Origin: Bacillota bacterium
GTDB taxonomy: Bacteria > Bacillota > Bacilli > Paenibacillales > Paenibacillaceae
Direction of reading: 5' to 3'
DNA length: 64,000 bases
NCBI GenBank assembly: GCA_023391635.1
Contig: JAEWAQ010000076.1
Location: 1 to 64,000, forward strand
Shown here: positions 1 through 7,933 of the stretch, piece by piece
Layout: each line of letters begins with the position of its first letter
Numbering within the stretch: position 1 is the stretch's first letter
Translations under genes and position numbers: made by a program
Notes under the pieces: generated by a model
Databases searched by the model: none
The model's input: only the letters and a program-made list of their open reading frames with translations
Told to the model about the DNA's origin: nothing

Positions 1-144
1 ATCCGGGAAGCATTTGCGTATTTGGAGAATCACCCTGCAAATGTAAAATGGCAGCGGTTTATGTCGGATATTCTGCTGCGGGAGAACGGCGAGGTGCTGC
101 GGTCGATCGAGGAAGTGTTTCATTTTATCCAAAGAGCGATGTGA
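1..144 (+). CDS. rhaM: L-rhamnose mutarotase, C-terminal part (partial)
   Basis: Frame 1 is open from the window edge to a TGA at 142-144, giving the last 47 residues of a protein. The visible tail (NPxxVKWQRFMSDIL, then SIEEVFHF) matches the end of the RhaM family, where a W-x-x-[FY]-M-x-D-I segment is followed by a short P/S-rich stretch and E-V-F-H. Members interconvert the alpha and beta anomers of L-rhamnose in the cytoplasm. The call is by recalled family pattern on a short fragment. The rhamnosidase genes downstream fit it well. The start lies outside the window. Confidence 0.7.
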   Translation: MREAFAYLENHPANVKWQRFMSDILLRENGEVLRSIEEVFHFIQRAM

Positions 145-150
145 TATAAT
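142..150 (+). promoter_or_regulatory. extended -10 promoter element before the AraC regulator
   Basis: TGATATAAT has a consensus TATAAT at 145-150 with the extended TG dinucleotide. It overlaps the stop codon of the mutarotase gene and lies 55 bases before the GTG at 205. No convincing -35 box is seen, which is usual for extended -10 promoters. Confidence 0.4.
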
Positions 151-204
151 ACCCTTTATCACGGACTGCGGGAACCTAAAAGGCAGCATTCGAGGAGAGA
201 TGTC

Positions 205-2478
205 GTGGGATTCTTGCTAAGTTTAAAACAAAAAATCTGGATTTCCTATTTTCTTGTTTTTTCCGTTCCGTTCTTGATCCTCGGAGGAATGGTTTATTAT
301 AACGCGGTGATCAGCCTTCAACATGAACTCGAGCAGGCAAGTACCCGCCAACTGAAGCTCGTAAGCAATGAGACGGATCGTTTAATGCAAGAGATGGATG
401 AACTGTCGGCCCAATTGGCGATGGATTATCGGTTAACGCCTTTTATGGTGAGCCGCGACGGATATTCCCAGTTGGAAACTGTGCGCGAGTTGGCGCGGTA
501 CCGATCATACAGTCCCCTGCTGAAAGATATCCTGCTATATTACTATGGAGAAGACCAGGTGTTCTCCACGCTCGGATCGATGAGCCTGGACACGTTGGAG
601 AGAGAATACTACAGATTTCTGGATCGGAACACGGCCGGGTGGTTTGAAGATACCGAAGTGAACACGGAATCTGAATTCATCAAAGCGGTGAATATCGGAG
701 AACGCTCCAGCCAGGAAGGGAAGACGGATTTAATTGCGTATGTTTCCCCCATTCCGCGGGGGACTTATTTGCATTACGGAAAGATCGTATTGCTGTTGGA
801 CAGCAGCAGCTTGACGAATCAGTTAGAGAGCTTGCTTGGAGATTTGCAAGGAAGTATTTTTGTGCTGGATGAAAGCCGTCAGGTGATGGCCTATCGGACG
901 AACTTGCCATCGGTGCGAGAATCTATTTCCGAATTGGCGCTGGAAACTGTGCAGAATTCGGACGTGCATGAAGTCGAATGGGCGGGCGTCAAGTATTCCC
1001 TCGCTTACGCCGAATCGGGAAAAACCGGCTGGTCATTCATTATTTGCATGCCAACCGAGCAGTTTCTTTCTCGAGTCATTAATATGAAACTGCTGATCTC
1101 GCTCGTGCTGATCGGCTTGATATGTGTCGGCCTCTTCGGTTCGCTCATCATTTCCCGTCGTCAGTATAGGCCGATCAGGCGGTTGTTTCAGAATGCGCTG
1201 GACATTGCGCAAGGTTCGAATGGACCCGAGAGACATAACGAACTCGAGTACATCGGCCATACGCTCAGCCAGACGTACCGAAGCAAGCTTGAATTGTCCG
1301 AACTGGTGGATTTGCAGAAAGAAGTCGTCCGCGAACGATTTTTGCTGGACATCTTGCAGGGGAATCTGTCCGATCAGGAAGTCCGGTCGGGGCTGCAGCA
1401 TCATGATGTGCAATTGATCGGCGACAGTTTTTTCGTCTTGATCGTCGACTTGGAGAATGGTCCTGAAGGGCTTCTTTCAGCCGACCAGAAAGAAGAGATT
1501 ACCCGGGTGCTGATCCGGTTTGTCTTCCAGGAAGGAGAAGCCTACGGAGCGAAGCTGGATTGGGAGAAACAGTTTGCGCTAATCGTCGTGGTCAATCACG
1601 AGCAAGGAATGTCGCAAAATGTGCAGTTGCGTGTTGTAAAGGAACTGCAGCAGCGAGTGCAAAGCCGTATCGGCGTACTGCTGACCGTCGCTGCCGGTCA
1701 GATCTATACGGATTTGATCTCGGCCAATCGCTCCTTCATCGAAGCAACCAGCGCGATGGAATATCGTTTGCGAGAAGGCAACGGCAGCAGTATTTTCTTC
1801 AATGAGATCAATGCGATTGATTCGGACGATCTGTGGTACCCTGTGGAAGAACAAATTCGGTTCGTCCAAAGCATGAAGCAAGGTGATGCGTCATTGGCAG
1901 CCGACACGTTAAGGAATATTATGCAAAGCATTGCCTCCAGAGAACAATCCCTGCTAATGCTGCGTCTGATATGCTCGGATCTGATCAATGCTGTCTTCAA
2001 GACGATGAGGGAAATCCATTATACGGACAGCGCTGATAAAATCCGCTATTTGACCGACTTTGTCTCTTTACAAGATTTGGAACACCGCCTTCAGGAGCTT
2101 GCCGTTCTTATTTGCAACCATGTCGTGCGGAGTCGGGAAAGCAGCAACAGCCGGCTGCGTGATGAAGTCGTCGCTCTGACCCAGTCCCGATATCGTTCGT
2201 ACGATTTCTCGTTGGAACAGCTCGCTGTTCATTTTCGCTTGTCCTCCTCTTATTTGAGCCGCTTTATCAAGGAGCAGATCGGCATGACCTTTACCGACTA
2301 TGTGCAGCAGCTTCGGCAGAACGAAGTCAAGCGGCTTCTGCTGGAAACCGATTGGCCAGTCAAAGAAATCGTGCTTAGGGTCGGCTATGTCGGCGTGTCC
2401 AAATTTATTGAAAAATTCCGCAAGCAAGAAGGCATTACGCCGGGGGAGTACCGCAGATTGCACAAGACGCCGGATTGA
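205..2478 (+). CDS. membrane-anchored AraC-family transcriptional regulator
   Basis: A 757-residue protein with a membrane helix near residues 10-30, an extracellular sensor-like region to about 290, a second helix at about 296-316, a cytoplasmic linker, and a C-terminal AraC DNA-binding domain (about 655-757) with both helix-turn-helices and the final G-I-T-P-G-E-Y-R motif. Single-protein sensors of this design bind a sugar outside the cell and regulate adjacent importer genes. GTG at 205 is preferred because GAGGAGAG lies 5 bases upstream and there is no in-frame ATG. It probably controls the permease-binding protein-hydrolase operon that follows. There is no receiver domain, so it is not a phosphorelay regulator. 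Confidence 0.85.
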   Translation: MGFLLSLKQKIWISYFLVFSVPFLILGGMVYYNAVISLQHELEQASTRQLKLVSNETDRLMQEMDELSAQLAMDYRLTPFMVSRDGYSQLETVRELARYRSYSPLLKDILLYYYGEDQVFSTLGSMSLDTLEREYYRFLDRNTAGWFEDTEVNTESEFIKAVNIGERSSQEGKTDLIAYVSPIPRGTYLHYGKIVLLLDSSSLTNQLESLLGDLQGSIFVLDESRQVMAYRTNLPSVRESISELALETVQNSDVHEVEWAGVKYSLAYAESGKTGWSFIICMPTEQFLSRVINMKLLISLVLIGLICVGLFGSLIISRRQYRPIRRLFQNALDIAQGSNGPERHNELEYIGHTLSQTYRSKLELSELVDLQKEVVRERFLLDILQGNLSDQEVRSGLQHHDVQLIGDSFFVLIVDLENGPEGLLSADQKEEITRVLIRFVFQEGEAYGAKLDWEKQFALIVVVNHEQGMSQNVQLRVVKELQQRVQSRIGVLLTVAAGQIYTDLISANRSFIEATSAMEYRLREGNGSSIFFNEINAIDSDDLWYPVEEQIRFVQSMKQGDASLAADTLRNIMQSIASREQSLLMLRLICSDLINAVFKTMREIHYTDSADKIRYLTDFVSLQDLEHRLQELAVLICNHVVRSRESSNSRLRDEVVALTQSRYRSYDFSLEQLAVHFRLSSSYLSRFIKEQIGMTFTDYVQQLRQNEVKRLLLETDWPVKEIVLRVGYVGVSKFIEKFRKQEGITPGEYRRLHKTPD

Positions 2479-2665
2479 TGTGCTGCGTTCCGCCAACCGT
2501 TCCTCCAAGCATGGCGGCAGATGTCCCTTACCTCGCTAATCAGAGCAGAGAAAACGTCTCCGCCCCCTTCCGCCCGCTTGCGCGGGACAGGTCATCGCTG
2601 AAACATTCCGCAAGAGCGGAACATTGCCCCTCATCATCGACAGAACATCCGTCATGAATGGAATA

Positions 2666-2694
2666 TTTACGCCAGCGCGCAGCGCATCTATACT
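2666..2694 (+). promoter_or_regulatory. sigma-A type promoter for the rhamnose importer operon
   Basis: TTTACG (2666-2671) and TATACT (2689-2694) are separated by 17 bases, 47 bases before the permease ATG at 2742. The 263-base gap 2479-2741 otherwise shows no gene. An ORF starting at 2658 would include this promoter and is rejected as the permease start. Confidence 0.5.
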
Positions 2695-2741
2695 TCAATC
2701 CAGTACACCGGGTACCCACTTACACGGAAGGAGGTGAAGCG

Positions 2742-3638
2742 ATGGTCGTTGCGCGATTGAAGCGAACATGGCCGTTGTACGTGCTCGTGCTCCCTGCCAT
2801 CATCCATTTTGCGATTTTTCAATACGTTCCGATGTATGGCGTTCAAATTGCCTTTAAAAATTACATGGTAACGCAAGGAATCTGGGGCAGCGAGTGGGTG
2901 GGATTCGAGCATTTTCAACGGTTTTTTCATTCATTTTTTTTTGACAGGATCATTCGCAATACCTTGCTGATCAGCCTATACCAGTTTGCTTTGTTTCCAG
3001 TTTCCATTATCGTGGCACTTTCGTTGAACGAGCTGTCAAACGGCTGGTACAAGAAGACCGTACAGACAATTACCTACGCCCCGCATTTTATTTCCGTCGT
3101 CGTAATGAGCGGTATGGTGATCGCTTTCTTGAGCCCGGCAACGGGCATCGTCAATAAGCTGATCGTCTGGCTGGGCCTGGAGCCGATCTCTTTCATGACC
3201 GAGCCCGGATGGTTCAAGAGCATCTTTGTGTTGTCCGGCGAATGGCAAAATCTCGGATGGGGCGCGATCATTTATTTAGCTGCTTTAACCGGCATCAACC
3301 CGGAGTTGCACGAAGCGGCGACTGTGGATGGAGCGACCCGATTGCAACGTATCTGGCACATTAATTTGCCGGGCATTATGCCTACCGTTATTATTTTGCT
3401 GATTCTGAATGTCGGCAGCTTTATGTCGATCGGCTTCGAAAGAGTGTATTTGCTGCAAAACTCTCTCAATTTATCCGCATCGGAGGTGATTCAAACCTAT
3501 GTGTACCGAAGCGGCTTGTTGGAGGGGCAATACAGCTTCTCGAGCGCAGTCGGCCTGTTCAATGCCATGATCAATCTTGTTTTGCTGCTAACCGTCAATC
3601 AGATTGCCCGCAAGTTCAGCAGTACCAGTTTGTTGTAG
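2742..3638 (+). CDS. ABC sugar importer permease (LplB/UgpA type)
   Basis: A 298-residue integral membrane protein of the binding-protein-dependent sugar permease family (MalF/LplB side). About six membrane helices are visible, and the cytoplasmic EAA loop reads EAATVDGATRLQRIW followed by I-x-L-P, the site that docks the ATPase. The start is the ATG at 2742 because AAGGAGGTG lies 6 bases upstream; the reading frame extends further back to 2658 but without a ribosome site. It is followed after 13 bases by the second permease. The substrate is likely a rhamnose-containing oligosaccharide, judging from the neighbours. No ATPase gene is nearby. Confidence 0.9.
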   Translation: MVVARLKRTWPLYVLVLPAIIHFAIFQYVPMYGVQIAFKNYMVTQGIWGSEWVGFEHFQRFFHSFFFDRIIRNTLLISLYQFALFPVSIIVALSLNELSNGWYKKTVQTITYAPHFISVVVMSGMVIAFLSPATGIVNKLIVWLGLEPISFMTEPGWFKSIFVLSGEWQNLGWGAIIYLAALTGINPELHEAATVDGATRLQRIWHINLPGIMPTVIILLILNVGSFMSIGFERVYLLQNSLNLSASEVIQTYVYRSGLLEGQYSFSSAVGLFNAMINLVLLLTVNQIARKFSSTSLL

Positions 3639-3651
3639 AGGGGGTGCACGC

Positions 3652-4542
3652 TTGAGCCAGCGTATGTCAGACCGGCTTTTTCATGCGGGAAATTTGCTCT
3701 TCACCTTCGCGATGCTGGCGCTTGTTTTGTATCCACTCGTATACGTAGTAAGCGCTTCGATCAGCGATCCGATGGCCGTCAACACCGGGCGCATGTGGCT
3801 GTGGCCGAAGCAAGTGACCTTCGAAGGGTATTTGCGCGTGTTCGAGAACAAGGAAATTTGGTCGGGCTATCGCAACACGGTGCTCTACACCTTGCTGGGG
3901 ACGGCCTTGCATTTGTTGATTATGATGCCTTGCGCATTTGCGCTCTCCCGGAAAGATATGCTCGGCCGCGGATTGATTCTGACGTTCTTCTTGCTGACAA
4001 TGTTCCTAAGCGGCGGGCTTGTTCCGACCTACTTGCTGATCAAAGACCTCGGCATGATGGATTCATTGTGGGCGATTATCGTTCCGAATGCTGTAGGCAT
4101 CTGGTCCATCATCGTCACCCGCACGTTCTTCACCATGAATATTCCGCAAGAATTGCAGGAAGCGGCGGAAATCGACGGCTGTCGGCAATTCGGGGTGTTT
4201 TTCCGCATCGCCCTTCCCTTGTCCGGCCCCATTATCGCGGTCATGTCGCTGTTTCATGCGGTCGGGTTATGGAACCAGTATTTCTCGGCGCTGATGTATT
4301 TGTCGAATCGGGACTTGTTCCCGCTTCAGTTGATTTTACGCGAAATCCTGATCCTGCAGGAGATGAACGCTTCGATGATGATGAACGGAGATCAGGTGGA
4401 GGCGCTTGCCGAACAGGCACGCATTGCCGATATTTTGAAATATGCGGTGATGATCGTATCCGCGTTGCCGCTACTGATCGTTTATCCGTTCTTGCAGAGG
4501 TTCTTCGTAAAAGGGGTCTTAATCGGCTCGCTCAAAGGCTGA
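3652..4542 (+). CDS. ABC sugar importer permease (YtcP/LplC type)
   Basis: This is the partner permease (296 residues) of the MalG/LplC side. It has an N-terminal helix, G-G-G-L-x-P-T-Y about one third in, the EAA loop EAAEIDGCRQFGVFF, and the family ending V-K-G-V-L-I-G-S-L-K-G. The TTG at 3652 is chosen because GAGGGGGTG sits 6 bases upstream. An ATG at 3664 (MSDRLF) is possible but further from the ribosome site. It forms one operon with the permease before and the binding protein after it. Confidence 0.9.
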   Translation: MSQRMSDRLFHAGNLLFTFAMLALVLYPLVYVVSASISDPMAVNTGRMWLWPKQVTFEGYLRVFENKEIWSGYRNTVLYTLLGTALHLLIMMPCAFALSRKDMLGRGLILTFFLLTMFLSGGLVPTYLLIKDLGMMDSLWAIIVPNAVGIWSIIVTRTFFTMNIPQELQEAAEIDGCRQFGVFFRIALPLSGPIIAVMSLFHAVGLWNQYFSALMYLSNRDLFPLQLILREILILQEMNASMMMNGDQVEALAEQARIADILKYAVMIVSALPLLIVYPFLQRFFVKGVLIGSLKG

Positions 4543-4573
4543 TCTACACATACAGGAGAGGTGGCTGTTCACG

Positions 4574-6244
4574 ATGAAAGCCAGAAAGACATGGTCATTA
4601 TGGATTGCAGTTTTGTCGTTGGCTGTCCTATTGGCGGGATGTACGAGCAACAAGAGTAACAACAATACAAGCGCAGAGCCGTCGAAAAGCGGACAGACGC
4701 AGGCGCCGAGCGCTTCCGTCGAAGCAACCGGCAAGCTGCCGGATAACCTCAATGCGGAAGGATTCCCGATTGTGAATGAGCCGATCACATTGGAAATGAT
4801 GGGCTCGAAGACGGCGAATCAACTGGCTTGGAATGAGATGGTTTTGTTCCAGGAGATGGAAAAATTGACGAATATCCGCTTTAAATTTGATACGCCTGCA
4901 GCCGAGAGTTACAAGGAAAAGCTTAACCTGCGATTTGCAAGCAATACGCTGCCCGACGTGTTGTTCGGCGCAACCTTGACGGCGGAGAACGAAATCATGT
5001 TCGGCAGCCAAGGCCAGTTGGTCCCCTTGGAGGACCTGATCGACAACTTCGCGCCGAATATCCGGAAGCTCTTCGAGGAGCATCCGGATATCAAGAAGAA
5101 CATTACGACACCCGACGGGCATATCTACGCACTGCCCTTCGTCGATACGCCCGGCTCCTTCGGCGTATACCCGAAAATATGGATAAACGAAACGTGGTTG
5201 AAATCACTGGGGCTATCGATTCCGAAGACGGTATCCGAGCTCGCTGATGCACTCAGAGCGTTCAAGGAGAAAGACCCGAACAAGAACGGTCAGGCGGATG
5301 AAGTGCCGCTGTCGTTCCATCTCGTAGCCGCCTCCGGCATGCCGGACATCCAATCCGTACTGATGAACGCATTCGGCTTTACCGGAACGATGACGGTCGA
5401 TAGCGGCAAAGTTCGATTCGCCGCGAACGAACCGCAATACAAGGAATATCTGACATTCATGAACACGCTGTACAAGGAAGGGTTGCTGGACCGTGAAGGA
5501 TACTCTCAAACCTTGCAGCAGAAAAATGCCAAAGGCAACAACCAAGCCTTGGGTGCATTCGCATCAGGCGGCGCGTTCCAGGTGGTGGGCAATGATTTGG
5601 ACAAGGACTACAGCATTTTGCCGCCTCTTGTCTCCGACGTTAACAGCACGGCATTTTCGGTTCGCGGCAACTATTTAACCAAGGGCACTTTTGCGATTAC
5701 ATCGTCCAATCAACATCCGGAAGCGACGATCCGCTGGGTGGATTATTTGTATAGCCTCGACGGGGCGCTTCTGGCAGCACAAGGGTTGGAAGGAAAACAA
5801 TTCGAATACATTGAGAACGGCCAAGGCTTGAAAGCGCTAATTCCGGAAGGACAAAATCCGGCTAACTTCCGCGGAACGATCTCGCCGAATGCCGGAACAT
5901 TCATCCCGCGCATTCACGAACCGATTCAAAAACTGAATCAATATAACCTGAAAGAGTCGAACCCGCTGAACTATCATATCGCGGAGGAGACAATCGCCAA
6001 GCTGGAGCCGGTAGCCAAAGATGGCTTTCCTCTGATTTACTTTACGTTGGAGGAGCAGCAGCAATTGAAGGTGCTGGAGACGGATATTTCAACGTATGTG
6101 AATGAAATGACGGCCAAATTTATCGTCGGCGCCGAGCCGCTCGATCAATGGGACCGATATATTGAAACGCTTGGCAAAATGAACGTCGAACAATACGTGA
6201 CGATTTACCAGGCTGCCTACGATCGTTGGAACCAAAGCAAGTAA
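4574..6244 (+). CDS. extracellular solute-binding lipoprotein (LplA type)
   Basis: A 556-residue secreted lipoprotein. Residues 1-22 form a signal peptide with the lipobox L-L-A-G-C, followed by an S/N/T-rich linker. The body has the features of the family-1 binding proteins for oligosaccharides (LPDVLFG about residue 130; WLxxLGLxxPKT about 210; KDPNKNGQADE, a calcium-loop-like stretch, about 233). It should deliver ligand to the two permeases just upstream. AGGAGAGGTGG precedes the ATG. The combination with rhamnosidases suggests rhamno-oligosaccharides, but specificity cannot be read from sequence. Confidence 0.9.
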   Translation: MKARKTWSLWIAVLSLAVLLAGCTSNKSNNNTSAEPSKSGQTQAPSASVEATGKLPDNLNAEGFPIVNEPITLEMMGSKTANQLAWNEMVLFQEMEKLTNIRFKFDTPAAESYKEKLNLRFASNTLPDVLFGATLTAENEIMFGSQGQLVPLEDLIDNFAPNIRKLFEEHPDIKKNITTPDGHIYALPFVDTPGSFGVYPKIWINETWLKSLGLSIPKTVSELADALRAFKEKDPNKNGQADEVPLSFHLVAASGMPDIQSVLMNAFGFTGTMTVDSGKVRFAANEPQYKEYLTFMNTLYKEGLLDREGYSQTLQQKNAKGNNQALGAFASGGAFQVVGNDLDKDYSILPPLVSDVNSTAFSVRGNYLTKGTFAITSSNQHPEATIRWVDYLYSLDGALLAAQGLEGKQFEYIENGQGLKALIPEGQNPANFRGTISPNAGTFIPRIHEPIQKLNQYNLKESNPLNYHIAEETIAKLEPVAKDGFPLIYFTLEEQQQLKVLETDISTYVNEMTAKFIVGAEPLDQWDRYIETLGKMNVEQYVTIYQAAYDRWNQSK

Positions 6245-6263
6245 CTGGAGAGGAGCGTTTGTC

Positions 6264-6457
6264 CTGAAGAAACTGTTGACCAGTATTGTCGCAGCGTCGA
6301 TGTTAGCGGGGGCGACCGTGGAACGGGCAAACTCGAATATCTCGGCAACGATACGTTTCGGGCGTTATACGTGGCGGCAACCTCGGCGTCTCCGACATCT
6401 CCGGCCATTTTCGATTCGGAGATCGGCCTGGGCGAGTTGAAGTTCAAGTTTCAATAA
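6264..6457 (+). pseudogene. decayed secreted-protein gene (signal peptide plus C-terminus)
   Basis: A good ribosome site (GGAGAGGAG, 6247-6255) precedes CTG-AAG-AAA, from which the frame reads LKKLLTSIVAASMLAGATV, a clear signal peptide with CTG in place of a start. That frame ends at a stop near 6436. Another frame reads G-K-L-E-Y-L-G-N-D-T-F-R and ends E-L-K-F-K-F-Q with TAA at 6455-6457, like an authentic C-terminus. The two halves lie in different frames, so the middle of a secreted protein has been deleted. The original function is not recognisable. It sits between the binding protein and the sulfatase in the same direction. Confidence 0.5.
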
Positions 6458-6483
6458 CGAAATGAGAGGTGGGATTCGCTGTG

Positions 6484-7887
6484 ATGAAACCGAACATCTT
6501 GCTGATCGTGTCCGATCAACTGCGTTACGATTGCATCGGATTTGCACAGCGATATCCTGTGCATACGCCTCATCTGGATCGCCTGGCCGGGGAGGGAACG
6601 TGGTTCAATCGCGCCTACACCCACATTCCTCTCTGCTGTCCGGCCAGACAAAGCCTGCTGACAGGGGCGCGGCCGGAAAGCTTCGGCGCGCACTGGAATT
6701 ATGATCTCGGACTGCCGATCCCGGCATTGCAGCCAGGCGGCTATACTTGGACCGAGGCGTTGCAGAAGATGGGCTATGCGACAGGTTATCTCGGCAAGTG
6801 GCATGTGCATCCGGATTTTGATCCAACGCATTACGGTTATAACGAGTATGTATCTCTGCAGGACTACCGTCAATTTCGGATAAAGAAGCACGGGGAGCCC
6901 TTGTTCAAACGCGGGTTTTTCGGAGAAATCGACCCTGTGCCCACGGAGGATGCGCGCACGCACTGGATGGCTGACCGAGCGATCGATATGATCGGGAAGT
7001 ACGAGAAGCAGCATGACGGTCCATGGCATGTACGGCTTGATTTTGACGAGCCGCATCTTCCGTGCAGGCCGAGCGAGCCGTTCGCTTCCCTGTATCGTCC
7101 TGATCTAATCCCGAAATGGGACAACTTCGACGACAGCCTGGACGGCAAACCGTATATCCAGAAGCAGCAGCTGCTGAATTGGGGCGTGGAGAACTACGGG
7201 TGGGAAGACTGGTGCGAGACTGTAGCCTTGTATTATGCATTCATCAGCCAAATGGATGACGCCATCGGGAGTGTCCTGGATGCCCTGGACCGTTCCGGGC
7301 TGTCCGAGCGGACGATCGTCGTCTTCACGGCAGACCATGGTGACATGTGCGGTGGTCATCGTATGCTCGATAAGCATTGTGTGATGTACGAGGATATTGT
7401 CCGGGTTCCCCTGATTGTCCGGGGGCCCGGCATCGCTTCCGGTGCTGTTCGAGACGAACTGGTCTATAATTTGCTAGATTTGCCCCCGACGCTATCGGAT
7501 TGGGTTGGCTTCGAACCGGGCAGCTTCCACGGCCGCTCCCTCTCCCCGCTGCTCGCCAGGGAGATGGCCGGCCCGGCGTACAGAGTCGATTCCGGCTGGC
7601 GGACCGAAGTGGTGTCGACATACAACGGCCAGCAGTTTGGGCTGTTTATACAACGGATGATCGTTGACGCACGCTGGAAGCTGGTATGGAATCCAACCGA
7701 TGTGGATGAGCTGTACGATTTGCAGGAGGATCCCACTGAATTGCGCAATCGGATCGGCGAGCCCCAACTGGCTGCCGTCGTCGCCCGGCTCCGCGCCCGG
7801 CTATACGAGATTTTGCTGGCCGAGGGGGACCGCTTCGTCGCGAATCCATGGATGAAGCGACAATTGTTGGAGGGTTGCAAGTTGTAA
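6484..7887 (+). CDS. formylglycine-dependent sulfatase
   Basis: A 467-residue type I sulfatase. The N-terminus M-K-P-N-I-L-L-I-V-S-D-Q supplies metal ligands (D11, Q12). The signature C-C-P-A-R-Q-S-L-L-T-G carries Cys51, the residue converted to formylglycine (C-x-P-x-R type). T-A-D-H-G-D (D284, H285) gives further metal ligands, and the C-terminus has W-x-L-V-W and the D-E-L-Y-D-L-x-x-D-P-x-E-x-x-N motif. There is no signal peptide, so it acts in the cytoplasm on imported sulfated sugars. ATG 6484 or GTG 6481 could start it; GAGAGGTGG lies just upstream. Its maturase is not in this window. The substrate is inferred to be a sulfated rhamnose oligosaccharide. Confidence 0.9.
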   Translation: MKPNILLIVSDQLRYDCIGFAQRYPVHTPHLDRLAGEGTWFNRAYTHIPLCCPARQSLLTGARPESFGAHWNYDLGLPIPALQPGGYTWTEALQKMGYATGYLGKWHVHPDFDPTHYGYNEYVSLQDYRQFRIKKHGEPLFKRGFFGEIDPVPTEDARTHWMADRAIDMIGKYEKQHDGPWHVRLDFDEPHLPCRPSEPFASLYRPDLIPKWDNFDDSLDGKPYIQKQQLLNWGVENYGWEDWCETVALYYAFISQMDDAIGSVLDALDRSGLSERTIVVFTADHGDMCGGHRMLDKHCVMYEDIVRVPLIVRGPGIASGAVRDELVYNLLDLPPTLSDWVGFEPGSFHGRSLSPLLAREMAGPAYRVDSGWRTEVVSTYNGQQFGLFIQRMIVDARWKLVWNPTDVDELYDLQEDPTELRNRIGEPQLAAVVARLRARLYEILLAEGDRFVANPWMKRQLLEGCKL

Positions 7888-7933
7888 ACTCGCGGCTGAA
7901 GACAGGGTTGAAGTCAGGAGGGAGAATCGGGAA

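Noticed and set aside
2475..2657. 60-codon frame before the permease
   Set aside because: Overlaps the end of the regulator gene, has no ribosome site and P/S/R-rich composition.
3795..4577. 260-codon plus-strand frame overlapping a permease
   Set aside because: Out of frame with a well-supported permease and lacking any membrane or domain pattern.
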